From the NCBI RefSeq assembly GCF_901521055.1, contig NZ_CABEGA010000044.1, positions 1 to 36,175 on the forward strand: DNA of 36,175 bases, in the 5' to 3' direction. The notes under the pieces were generated by a model. That model was not told the origin of the DNA and did no database searches. It was given only the letters and a program-made list of their open reading frames with translations. Each line of letters opens with the position of its first letter. Position 1 is the stretch's first letter. Positions 1-7,199 of the stretch are shown piece by piece. The stretch comes from Cellulomonas hominis (GTDB lineage Bacteria > Actinomycetota > Actinomycetes > Actinomycetales > Cellulomonadaceae). Both the position numbers and the translations under genes were made by a program.

Positions 1-61
1 AGAAGAAAAAAGAAAGGAAGAAAAGGAATCGTCGGCAGCGTAAGAAGAGTATAAGAGACAG
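1..61. other. Non-genomic contig end: purine-rich junk plus Nextera/Tn5 adapter
   Basis: Bases 29-61 align without gaps to the 33-nt Illumina Nextera read-1 adapter that ends in the Tn5 mosaic end. The first 13 bases (TCGTCGGCAGCGT) and the last 13 (GTATAAGAGACAG) are identical; three mismatches lie between them. Bases 1-28 are almost only A and G, unlike the GC-rich DNA that follows. I read this as untrimmed adapter and low-quality read end, so genomic sequence starts near base 62. Confidence 0.93.
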
Positions 62-79
62 GTGCTCCTTCGCGGGTGA

Positions 80-126
80 CCCCCCGTCCGCCGGGGCGCG
101 GCGTCGGCGCCCGGGCGGACGGGGGG
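80..126 (-). terminator. Strong hairpin downstream of the sugar-binding protein gene
   Basis: A perfect 13-bp inverted repeat (80-92 with 114-126, core CCCCCCGTCCGCC) encloses a further 6-bp stem (94-99 with 107-112) and a 7-nt loop. It begins 24 bases past the stop codon of the minus-strand gene at 151-1500. There is no T-tract, as is common for high-GC actinobacterial terminators. It could also be an intercistronic hairpin if permease genes follow beyond the contig edge. Confidence 0.65.
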
Positions 127-150
127 ACGGGGGACGGTGGTGCAGGGAGG

Positions 151-1500
151 TCAGGCCCCGCCGCCCGCCATCTCGGCGTTCGTGTTGGACTCGTCGAGCA
201 GCGCCTGCATCGTCGGCTGCACCTCGGCCAGGTACTCGGCGGCCGTCTTCTCGCCGTCGAGCACCGGCTGGATGTTCACCCAGAGCTCGTCGTACCACTG
301 GGCCCCGTAGGTGAACGACGCGGGCATCGCGCGGCCGTAGTCCTGGACGATGTCGAGGAACTCCTGCCGGTTGGCGGGCTCGGCGTCCGGGGCGGCGGCC
401 CACTCCTGGGCCATGTCGATCAGGTTCGGCACCTGGACGTTCGCGTCGACCAGCGTCTGCTGGGCGTCCACGTCGGTGGACAGGTACGTCGCCAGCTGCA
501 CCGCGGCCTCCGGGTCCGACGTCGTGCTGGACACGCCGATGCCGAGGCTGCCGACCCAGGTCGCGGACTCGCCGGTCGAGCCGGCGGGCCAGGGGATCAG
601 GTCGTACTCGAAGTCCAGGTCGTTGTAGACGCTGACGTCCCACGGCCCGACGGGGAAGAAGCCGATCTCGCCGGCCATCCACCGCTGGTACGTGTCGAGC
701 GTGGCCGCCTCGGACGCGGACGGGGTGACGCCGTCCACGAGGGTCAGGTCGGCGAAGTACTGCAGCGCCTCGGCGAACTCGGGGGTGTCGACGGTGACCT
801 CGGTGCGGTCCTCGTTGGTCCAGTCGCCGCCGTTGCTCCACACCATCGACTGCAGGTTCCACTGGACGTTCAGCCCGGTGCCCCACTGGTCGAGCGCGCC
901 GTCGCCGTCGGTGTCCGCGGTGAGCTGCTTCGCGATGTCGCGGAACTGCTCGAACGTCAGCGGGACGTCGGGGTCCGGCAGCGGGATGCCGTTGGCCTCG
1001 AGCATCGTCTTGTTGTAGCCGAACGCGAACGGGCCGACGTCCTTGGGCAGGCCGTAGAGCGCGCCGTCGGGGGTGCCCTGGAGCGTCCCGTCGAACCGGT
1101 AGGAGTCGACGCCGTACGGCCAGATGTTGTCGAGGTCCACGCCCGCGTCCTCGACCTGCTGGGTGATGTCCATCAGGACGCCCGAGGCGACGTAGGACTG
1201 CAGGTTCGCCTGCTCGATGTAGAACACGTCGGGGACCTTGTTGCCCGACACCGCGGCCTGGAGCTTCGTGGCGTACTGGTCGACGTCGGTGACGGTCATC
1301 TCGACCTCGACGCCGGTGTCCTCGGTGAACTTGTCGATCGCCGCCTGGTAGGCCGCCTTCTCGTCGGCGCCGCCGCGGAACATGAACGTGAGCGTGTCGT
1401 CTCCGCCGTCCTCGCCCCCGCCGCCGCCCGAGCCGCACGCGGTCAGGGCCAGCGCCCCGGCGAGCACGACGGCCGCCGCCCGGATCCTCTTGGTGGTCAT
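151..1500 (-). CDS. Sugar ABC transporter substrate-binding lipoprotein
   Basis: The 449-aa product is a family 1 extracellular solute-binding protein that would capture a sugar outside the membrane for an ABC importer. The N-terminus has Lys/Arg, a hydrophobic stretch and a lipobox ending in Cys22 (LTAC), followed by a Gly/Asp-rich linker, so the mature protein should be a lipoprotein. Family-typical segments include DKFTEDTGVEVEM near residue 58 and the Trp/Gly-rich SLGIGVSSTTSDPEAA region in the C-terminal half. It diverges from arabinan-degrading enzymes and shares their control region, so arabinose or arabino-oligosaccharides are the likely substrate (inference). Permease genes are not visible; they would lie beyond the contig edge or elsewhere. 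Confidence 0.9.
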   Translation of the reverse strand: MTTKRIRAAAVVLAGALALTACGSGGGGGEDGGDDTLTFMFRGGADEKAAYQAAIDKFTEDTGVEVEMTVTDVDQYATKLQAAVSGNKVPDVFYIEQANLQSYVASGVLMDITQQVEDAGVDLDNIWPYGVDSYRFDGTLQGTPDGALYGLPKDVGPFAFGYNKTMLEANGIPLPDPDVPLTFEQFRDIAKQLTADTDGDGALDQWGTGLNVQWNLQSMVWSNGGDWTNEDRTEVTVDTPEFAEALQYFADLTLVDGVTPSASEAATLDTYQRWMAGEIGFFPVGPWDVSVYNDLDFEYDLIPWPAGSTGESATWVGSLGIGVSSTTSDPEAAVQLATYLSTDVDAQQTLVDANVQVPNLIDMAQEWAAAPDAEPANRQEFLDIVQDYGRAMPASFTYGAQWYDELWVNIQPVLDGEKTAAEYLAEVQPTMQALLDESNTNAEMAGGGA

Positions 1501-1609
1501 TGCGCCTTTGCCTCCACTCGTGGACCGAGGTCGGGCGCGTCGCGGCGCGGCGGGTCCCGGGCAGCCGTCATCGGCTGCCGGACCGGGCGGGTCGGCGCTG
1601 ACCTCGTGT

Positions 1610-1637
1610 TCTACATCGTTGAACTACAACGTTGGAG
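1610..1637. promoter_or_regulatory. Two overlapping LacI-type operators at the minus-strand promoter
   Basis: Site A (1610-1624, TCTACATCGTTGAAC) and site B (1624-1637, CTACAACGTTGGAG) each have the central CG with flanking TACA/TGNA half-sites typical of LacI-family operators. Site A matches the reverse complement of site C at 1752-1766 in 14 of 15 positions. They cover the predicted start site (about 1631) of the minus-strand promoter, which fits repression of the sugar-binding protein gene. No LacI-family regulator is encoded in the window. Confidence 0.6.
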
Positions 1638-1667
1638 AGATTGGCACGGCGAGCGACGCCCGGTCAA
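1638..1667 (-). promoter_or_regulatory. Predicted promoter of the sugar-binding protein gene
   Basis: On the minus strand TTGACC (-35, 1662-1667) and CAATCT (-10, 1638-1643) are separated by 18 bp. This resembles the housekeeping sigma consensus and points to a start near 1631, inside the operator pair. It was found by eye only. Confidence 0.45.
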
Positions 1668-1717
1668 GCAACGGTTTGGTCACGAGGCGGCGGCGCGCGG
1701 GTGCCGCGCGGGGGGTG

Positions 1718-1747
1718 TTGACTGCGGCGAGGAGCGCTGGGCAGGAT
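1718..1747 (+). promoter_or_regulatory. Predicted promoter of the GH51-GH43 operon
   Basis: TTGACT (-35, 1718-1723) and CAGGAT (-10, 1742-1747) are separated by 18 bp. The predicted start, near 1754, falls within operator C, mirroring the layout of the opposite promoter. Confidence 0.5.
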
Positions 1748-1751
1748 GGCT

Positions 1752-1766
1752 GTACAACGATGTAGA
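1752..1766. promoter_or_regulatory. LacI-type operator at the plus-strand promoter
   Basis: GTACAACGATGTAGA contains TACA-aCGa-TGTA, a near-palindrome centred on CG. Its reverse complement is almost identical to site A at 1610-1624, so the two operators are in inverted orientation about 140 bp apart, a spacing that would permit looping. Confidence 0.6.
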
Positions 1767-1850
1767 CCGCCGCAGCGACGTTGCTGGGCGCCCGGGCACC
1801 CCGCCCCACGCTCCCCGCACCGCCACCCGTCGGCACCCGCGAGGAGAACC

Positions 1851-3359
1851 ATGACCACCGTCACCCTGACCATCGACCCGGCGTTCCGCGTGGGGCCGGT
1901 CCGCCGCGGCACGTTCGGCGCGTTCGTCGAGCACCTCGGCCGCTGCGTGTACACCGGCATCCACGACCCGGAGCACCCCACGGCGGACGCCGACGGCTTC
2001 CGCCGCGACGTCATCGAGCTGACCCGCGAGCTCGGCGTGTCCACCGTCCGCTACCCCGGCGGCAACTTCGTGTCCGGCTACCGGTGGGAGGACGGCGTGG
2101 GCCCGCGCGACCAGCGCCCCCGCCGGCTCGACCTCGCGTGGCACTCCACCGAGCCGAACCAGGTGGGCGTCGACGAGTTCATGCGCTGGACGAAGGCGTC
2201 GGGCACCGAGGCGATGATGGCAGTGAACCTCGGCACCCGCGGCGTGCAGGAGGCGCTCGACCTGCTGGAGTACTGCAACGTCGCGGGCGGCACCGCCCTG
2301 TCGGACCAGCGGCGCGCGAACGGTGCGGCCGACCCCTACGGCATCCGCATCTGGTGCCTGGGCAACGAGATGGACGGCCCCTGGCAGATCGGCCACAAGA
2401 CGGCGCACGAGTACGGCCGGCTCGCCGCGGAGACGGCCCGCGCCATGCGGATGATCGACCCCGACCTGACCCTCGTGGCGTGCGGCTCGTCCGGCGTCCC
2501 GATGCCGACGTTCGGGCAGTGGGAGCAGACGGTGCTCTCGGAGACCTACGAGCACGTCGACATGATCTCCGCCCACGCCTACTACGCGGAGGAGGACGGC
2601 GACCTCGGCTCGTTCCTGGCGTCCGCGGTCGACATGGACCACTTCATCGGGTCCGTGGCCGCCGTCGCCGACGGGGTCCGCGCGCACAAGAAGCTCGACA
2701 AGCGGATCAGCATCTCGTTCGACGAGTGGAACGTCTGGTACCAGAAGCGCGCCGAGTCGGTCCCGCCGAGCGGCGACGACTGGCCGGTCGCCCCGGTGCT
2801 GCTGGAGGACAAGTACAACGTCGCGGACGCCGTCGTGGTCGGCAACCTGCTGATCTCCCTGCTCCGGCACACCGACCGTGTGCACTCCGCGAGCCTCGCC
2901 CAGTTGGTCAACGTGATCGCCCCGATCATGACCGAGCCCGGCGGCCGGGTCTGGCGCCAGACCACGTTCCACCCGTTCGCGCAGGCGTCGAAGTACGCCG
3001 CGGGCGAGGTGCTGCAGGTCGCCGTCGAGGCCCCGACGTACGAGACGGCGAAGTTCGGCGACGCGCCGCTCGTCGACGCCGTGGCCACCCGGGACCCGGA
3101 GACCGGCGCCGTCGCGCTGTTCGCCGTCAACCGCTCCACGACCGAGACGGTCACCCTCGAGGTCGACACCCGGTCGATCCCCGGCCTGCGCGTGCTCGAG
3201 GCCACGACCCTGTCGAACCCCGACCACCAGTGGGTCGCCACGGCCGACGACGACACCTCGGTGCTGCCGCGGACCAACGACACCGCGGGCATCGACGGCG
3301 GCCGGCTCACCATCCAGGTCCCGCCGGTGTCCTGGAACGTCGTGCGGCTCGGTGCCTGA
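1851..3359 (+). CDS. GH51 alpha-L-arabinofuranosidase
   Basis: The 502-aa protein would release terminal arabinofuranose from arabinan or arabinoxylan oligomers. There is no signal peptide, so it should act in the cytoplasm on imported oligomers. GH51 hallmarks are the N-terminal RGTFGAFVEHLGR and RYPGGNFVSGYRWEDG segments, the acid/base Glu173 in GNEMDGPWQ, and the nucleophile Glu292 in SFDEWNVWY. The length matches bacterial GH51 enzymes. The ATG at 1851 is chosen because GAGGAG (1841-1846) sits just upstream; an in-frame start at 1746 would add 35 unrelated residues. Its last 8 bases overlap the GH43 gene, so the two form an operon, predicted to be LacI-repressed. Confidence 0.95.
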   Translation: MTTVTLTIDPAFRVGPVRRGTFGAFVEHLGRCVYTGIHDPEHPTADADGFRRDVIELTRELGVSTVRYPGGNFVSGYRWEDGVGPRDQRPRRLDLAWHSTEPNQVGVDEFMRWTKASGTEAMMAVNLGTRGVQEALDLLEYCNVAGGTALSDQRRANGAADPYGIRIWCLGNEMDGPWQIGHKTAHEYGRLAAETARAMRMIDPDLTLVACGSSGVPMPTFGQWEQTVLSETYEHVDMISAHAYYAEEDGDLGSFLASAVDMDHFIGSVAAVADGVRAHKKLDKRISISFDEWNVWYQKRAESVPPSGDDWPVAPVLLEDKYNVADAVVVGNLLISLLRHTDRVHSASLAQLVNVIAPIMTEPGGRVWRQTTFHPFAQASKYAAGEVLQVAVEAPTYETAKFGDAPLVDAVATRDPETGAVALFAVNRSTTETVTLEVDTRSIPGLRVLEATTLSNPDHQWVATADDDTSVLPRTNDTAGIDGGRLTIQVPPVSWNVVRLGA

Positions 3360-4461
3360 GACCGCGATCGCGGCGCCGGCGGGGCCAGGGGGAGCTGCGG
3401 GAGCCCCCGCACCCCGCCGGCGCCGGCGCCGCACGGTGGCGGTGGCCGCCGGGCTGGTGGTGGTGGTCGCGGCGGTAGGGGGCGCCGCGCTCGCGGCCAC
3501 GCGCGACCCCGCCCCCGCCGCGGTGGCGCTCCCCGTCGGCGGCGACGCCACCGTGCACGACCCGGCGCTCGTCGTCGGCGAGGGCGACGACCCCTGGTAC
3601 GTCTACTCCACCGGGGACGCGCGCACCGGCGCCGGCGCGGTGCAGGTGCGCCGGTCGACCGACGCCGGCGCCACCTGGGAGTACGCCGGCACCGCGTGGG
3701 GCCCGTCCGACGCGCCCCGGTGGGCGCAGGAGGCCGTGCCGGGGGTCACGAGCTACTGGGCGCCCGAGCTCTACGAGCACGACGGCACCTGGTACCTCTA
3801 CTACGCCGCGTCGACGTTCGGGTCGAACCGCTCGGTGATCGGGCTGCGCACCAGCCCCACCCTCGACCCGGACGACCCGGACTACGCGTGGACGGACCGC
3901 GGCGAGGTGTGGGCCTCGGAGCCCACCGACGACTACAACGCCATCGACCCCGGCATCGTCGAGGACGCCGACGGCACGCCGTGGATGGTGTTCGGCTCCT
4001 ACTGGTCGGGCATCCAGGTCGTGGAGCTGGCGTGGCCCGACGGCCTGCCCGTCCCGGGCGCCGACCCGGTCCCGCTCGCGAGCCGGCTGTCCGCACCGCA
4101 CGCCGTCGAGGCGCCGTCCGTCGTGCCGCACGACGGCTGGTACTACCTGCTGGTCTCGCAGGACACGTGCTGCCAGGGGACGGACTCGACGTACCGGATC
4201 ACCGTCGGCCGCTCGCGGGAGGTCACCGGCCCCTACGTCACGCGCGACGGCACGGACCTGCTGCTCGACGGCGGCGACGTGCTGCTGGGCTCCACCGGCG
4301 ACATGATCGGGCCCGGTGGGCAGTCGGTGTCCCGCGGGGTCCTCGGGTTCCACTTCTACGACGCCGCGACCGGCGGGACGCCCACGCTCGGGCTGCGGGA
4401 GATCGCGTGGGACGACGAGGGCTGGCCGGTGCTGACGACGGCCGAGGAGCAGGCGGGCTGA
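3352..4461 (+). CDS. GH43 endo-1,5-alpha-L-arabinanase, membrane-anchored or exported
   Basis: The 369-aa product is a five-bladed-propeller GH43 enzyme that would cut the arabinan backbone. Family residues are visible: the catalytic base Asp70 in VHDPALVV, the pKa-modulating Asp199 in NAIDPGIV, and the general acid Glu253 in HAVEAPSV. GSYWSGI and DTCCQGTDSTYRITVGRS are typical of the endo-arabinanase subfamily. Residues 22-50 form an Arg-rich stretch and one hydrophobic segment without a lipobox, which suggests a signal anchor or signal peptide and action outside the membrane. The GTG start overlaps the GH51 stop by 8 bp, so translation is probably coupled. Together the operon gives outside backbone cleavage and inside debranching. 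Confidence 0.88.
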   Translation: MPETAIAAPAGPGGAAGAPAPRRRRRRTVAVAAGLVVVVAAVGGAALAATRDPAPAAVALPVGGDATVHDPALVVGEGDDPWYVYSTGDARTGAGAVQVRRSTDAGATWEYAGTAWGPSDAPRWAQEAVPGVTSYWAPELYEHDGTWYLYYAASTFGSNRSVIGLRTSPTLDPDDPDYAWTDRGEVWASEPTDDYNAIDPGIVEDADGTPWMVFGSYWSGIQVVELAWPDGLPVPGADPVPLASRLSAPHAVEAPSVVPHDGWYYLLVSQDTCCQGTDSTYRITVGRSREVTGPYVTRDGTDLLLDGGDVLLGSTGDMIGPGGQSVSRGVLGFHFYDAATGGTPTLGLREIAWDDEGWPVLTTAEEQAG

Positions 4462-4510
4462 CCGGTCGGTCCGCGTCCGGGATCCGGGTGGTCGAAGACG
4501 GTGACGACGG

Positions 4511-5683
4511 TCATGGATCGGCCGGGTCATGGGGATCAGTCCGGAGCGCTCGCGTCCCCTTGCGCGTGGCCATCTCGTACCGGGTGGCGTGCTCGCGCAG
4601 GTACTCGCGCAGGTACGGGATGGTGAAGTCGACGTACCCGTGGCGCGTGGGCTCGATGACGCCGGCTGAGATGAGGCGCGCCCGGTAGGTCGAGGCGTAG
4701 TAGGGCGTGACACCCAGGCGTCGGGCGATCTCGCCGGTCGAGGACTCGCCCTCGTCCTGCGCCATGGCCACGAGGTAGGTCCTGTCCACGTTCGACAGGT
4801 CAGCGAGCGAGGTCTCGTGCACGAGGGAACCGAGCCGCTTGCGCGCGGCGGCGACTCCCTCCCGCGCAGCCGCGACGTCGATGTGCGACGCCGGCGCGCT
4901 GCGCCACACGTGGAACCCGACGAGCTGGATCATGAACGGGTATCCGCCCGTCGCGTTCGTGGCTTCCCACAGGGCGTCGTCGTCGATCGTGCACTCGGAG
5001 TCCGTGATCGTCCGCCGCAGCGCTCGGGCGACGTGGTCGAGAGGGACGTCCTCGAGCTCGAAGCGGGACGCGCGACGCAGGAACGTGAGGACGTCGTCGT
5101 TCAGCAGGTCGGAGACGGCTGACGGGAGACCGGCCATCGCCAGCGCGATGTCCCTGTCCTCACGGATGAGGTGCTGGACGATCGCGGCGAGATCGCGCAG
5201 GTCCTCACGCGCCGCAGCGTGCACCTCGTCGACCGTGATGAGCAGCCCGGTGCCGTTGCGCTCCAGCACGTCGAGCAGTCTGCCCAGCTCGGAACGCCAC
5301 TCGACGACCTCGGCAGGCGGCGTGGACAGCGTCAGCCCGCCTCCGACCACCGGCAGGGTCATCCCCGTGATGCTCCTGGAGGGTGCGGCAGCGGGATCGA
5401 GCTCTCTCAGTGCACGCGTCGTCGCGTGCTGCAGGCGCAGGACCATGCCCGGCGTCGCCGTCTCGGCAAGCGCGACCCAGCCCCGTTGCACCGCCAGGTT
5501 GTCGGCCTCGGTGAGCATGACCGTCTTGCCGATGCCTCGCGGGCCTGTGAAGAGGGCGAGGCGAGCCGGGGACCCGGCTCCGTCGTCGAGCGAGTCGCCG
5601 AACTCCCTGAGCACGTCGTCGCGTCCCACCAGCAGAGGCGGCGTGGATCCGGCGGTCGGACGAAACGGGTTGCGCAGCGCCAA
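4511..5683 (-). CDS. Orphan AAA/STAND-type ATPase with C-terminal winged helix
   Basis: The 390-aa product begins with NPFRPTAGSTPPLLVGRDD, a preface seen in a widespread actinobacterial ATP-binding family of unknown role. Walker A is GPRGIGKT (47-54) and Walker B is LLITVDEVH (147-155). An ORC1/Cdc6-like lid follows, and residues ~300-365 (STGEIARRLGVTPYYASTYRARL) look like a winged helix-turn-helix, so DNA binding is plausible. The start is TTG at 5683, supported by AAAGGAG six bases upstream. The DNA here looks somewhat less GC-rich than its neighbours and no partner gene is adjacent, so recent acquisition is possible. The function is unknown; a DNA-linked regulatory or defence ATPase is only a guess. 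Confidence 0.85.
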   Translation of the reverse strand: MALRNPFRPTAGSTPPLLVGRDDVLREFGDSLDDGAGSPARLALFTGPRGIGKTVMLTEADNLAVQRGWVALAETATPGMVLRLQHATTRALRELDPAAAPSRSITGMTLPVVGGGLTLSTPPAEVVEWRSELGRLLDVLERNGTGLLITVDEVHAAAREDLRDLAAIVQHLIREDRDIALAMAGLPSAVSDLLNDDVLTFLRRASRFELEDVPLDHVARALRRTITDSECTIDDDALWEATNATGGYPFMIQLVGFHVWRSAPASHIDVAAAREGVAAARKRLGSLVHETSLADLSNVDRTYLVAMAQDEGESSTGEIARRLGVTPYYASTYRARLISAGVIEPTRHGYVDFTIPYLREYLREHATRYEMATRKGTRALRTDPHDPADP

Positions 5684-5751
5684 TTTGGACTCCTTTGTAA
5701 GTCCGGGCAGGCTATCGGCAACCCAGGGCGGATTTTACAAACGGGTCCAAA
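5684..5751 (-). promoter_or_regulatory. 17-bp inverted repeat that covers the ATPase Shine-Dalgarno
   Basis: TTTGGACTCCTTTGTAA (5684-5700) and TTACAAACGGGTCCAAA (5735-5751) are inverted repeats matching at 15 of 17 positions, with a 34-nt spacer. In the minus-strand transcript the downstream arm contains the AAAGGAG ribosome-binding site and ends against the TTG start. The RNA hairpin would therefore hide the site from ribosomes. As DNA, the same repeat could be an operator for the ATPase's own winged helix. Confidence 0.7.
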
Positions 5752-5783
5752 GACCTACCGGTCCCGCAGCCCCCCGGGGGCGG

Positions 5784-6341
5784 CTAGAGCGCCTGGTGCA
5801 GCACCAGGTCGTGGTGGACCTGGTCGCCGACCGTGAACCGGCGCTCGCCGACCTCGGCGAACCCGGACCGCCGGTAGAACGCCTGCGCCCGGGCGTTCTC
5901 CCCGTTGACGCCGAGCCACACGCCCGCCGCCCCGCGGGACCGCGCCGCGTCGAGGCTGGCGGTCATGAGCGCCCGGGCCACGCCCGCGCCGTGCCGGCCG
6001 GGCAGCACGTAGCACTTGCTGAGCTCGACCGTCGGCCGCAGCGGCACGACCGCCGCGACGTCCGGGTCGTACGGCTCGCCCGCGACCAGCATCGTGTAGC
6101 CGGTCAGGGCCCCGTCCTCGTCCGCGACCAGCAGGTCCCGGGCCGGGTCGGCCAGGTAGCCCGCGAACGACGCCGGGGTCAGGTGCGCCGCGATGAAGGC
6201 GGCGTGGTCCTCGGGCGTGGACGACGGCGGGCAGGCGAGCGGGAACGTCACCGCGGCGAGCGCGGCCAGGGCGTCGGCCTCGTCGGCCCGCGCGCGCCGG
6301 ACGACCGCCGCGACCGTGTCGGTCCGAGGCGTCTGGGTCAC
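5784..6341 (-). CDS. GNAT-family N-acetyltransferase
   Basis: The 185-aa product is an acetyl-CoA-dependent acyltransferase of the GNAT fold. The central strand and acetyl-CoA loop are seen in ELSKCYVLPGRHGAGVARALMTASLDAARSRGAAGVWLGVN, and the C-terminal NARAQAFYRRSGFAEVGERRF motif is classic. The substrate cannot be told from sequence. The GTG start at 6341 overlaps the upstream HAD gene's TGA in a GTGA junction, so the two are co-transcribed and probably translationally coupled. A longer in-frame reading extends upstream through the HAD region but is a shadow. Confidence 0.88.
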   Translation of the reverse strand: MTQTPRTDTVAAVVRRARADEADALAALAAVTFPLACPPSSTPEDHAAFIAAHLTPASFAGYLADPARDLLVADEDGALTGYTMLVAGEPYDPDVAAVVPLRPTVELSKCYVLPGRHGAGVARALMTASLDAARSRGAAGVWLGVNGENARAQAFYRRSGFAEVGERRFTVGDQVHHDLVLHQAL

Positions 6342-7165
6342 TGCCCGCCCCAGCGGGACCGGATCGCGCGCCGGGCGGTGCGGAACACCAGCCCGACCAC
6401 CCAGGCGGACCCCGCGATCGTCGCCGCGTCGACACCTCGCCGGGTGGCGTTGCGGCGCCCGCGGAACTCGCGCACCGGCCAGCCGACCTCGGCGGCGTGC
6501 TTCCGGAGCCGGCCGTCGGGGTTGATCGCGCACGGGAAGCCGACCTCGGACAGGATCGGGACGTCGTTCGTGGAGTCGCCGTACGCGAACGACCGCGACA
6601 GGTCGATGCCCTCGCGCTCGGCGACGACGCGAACCGCCTGCGCCTTCGCCTTCCCGTGCAGCAGGTCCCCGACCAGACGCCCGGTGTAGAACCCGTCCTT
6701 GTGCTCCGCCACGGTGCCGACCGCCCCGGTGGCGCCGAGCCGGCGCGCGATGATCTCCGCGATCTCGACCGGCGTGGCCGTCACGAGCCACACCTCGTGA
6801 CCCGCGCGCAGGTGCTGGTCGAGCAGCCGCTGCGTGCCGGGGAAGATGCGCAGGGACAGGACCTCGTCGTAGATGTCCTCCGCGATGGCCACGACCTCGG
6901 CGACCGACCGCCCGTGCATGATCTCCAGCGCCCGCTGGCGGACCTCGTCGATCTGCTCGCGGTTCTCGCCGAACGCGAGGTACCGGAACTGGTGGACCGC
7001 GAACCGCAGGATGTCGCCCCGCTGGAAGAAGGCCCGCCGGTAGAGCCCCACGGCGAGGTGGAACGAGCTCGCCCCCCGGATGATGGTGTTGTCCACGTCG
7101 AAGAAGGCGGCCACCCGGCCCGGCTGCACGGCGGCGCCGGTCACGGGCTCGGTGGGCTCGGGCAC
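6338..7165 (-). CDS. HAD-IB family phosphatase (SerB-like)
   Basis: The 275-aa product carries the haloacid dehalogenase motifs in order: FDVDNTII (nucleophile Asp23, acid Asp25), VTATP, a conserved Lys in HGKAKAQ, and GDSTNDVPIL. It belongs to the HAD-IB branch with phosphoserine phosphatase and related lipid-phosphate phosphatases; the substrate is not determined. A basic C-terminal tail (RGRRNATRRGVDA) follows a possible weak membrane-associating segment. The GTG start at 7165 sits 6 nt after a TACAGT -10 element, so the mRNA is probably leaderless. It diverges from the glutaredoxin-like gene and leads into the GNAT gene. Confidence 0.88.
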   Translation of the reverse strand: MPEPTEPVTGAAVQPGRVAAFFDVDNTIIRGASSFHLAVGLYRRAFFQRGDILRFAVHQFRYLAFGENREQIDEVRQRALEIMHGRSVAEVVAIAEDIYDEVLSLRIFPGTQRLLDQHLRAGHEVWLVTATPVEIAEIIARRLGATGAVGTVAEHKDGFYTGRLVGDLLHGKAKAQAVRVVAEREGIDLSRSFAYGDSTNDVPILSEVGFPCAINPDGRLRKHAAEVGWPVREFRGRRNATRRGVDAATIAGSAWVVGLVFRTARRAIRSRWGGQ

Positions 7166-7199
7166 CCGGCCACTGTAGCCAGATGCCTAGGCTCGTGCC
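7166..7199. promoter_or_regulatory. 34-bp divergent double leaderless promoter
   Basis: Minus strand: TACAGT (7172-7177), 6 nt, then the HAD start GTG. Plus strand: TAGGCT (7188-7193), 6 nt, then the glutaredoxin GTG at 7200. Neither start has a Shine-Dalgarno. The -35 region of each promoter must fall on the other gene's start, so the two should compete for polymerase. Confidence 0.6.

Noticed and set aside
1680..3551. 623-codon minus-strand frame opposite the GH51 gene
   Set aside because: Low-complexity Arg/Val/His-rich shadow with no domain; the plus strand has a full GH51 with catalytic residues.
5684..5751. The ATPase inverted repeat as transposon ends
   Set aside because: It encloses only 34 bp, has no matching repeat on the far side of the ATPase gene and no target-site duplication was seen.
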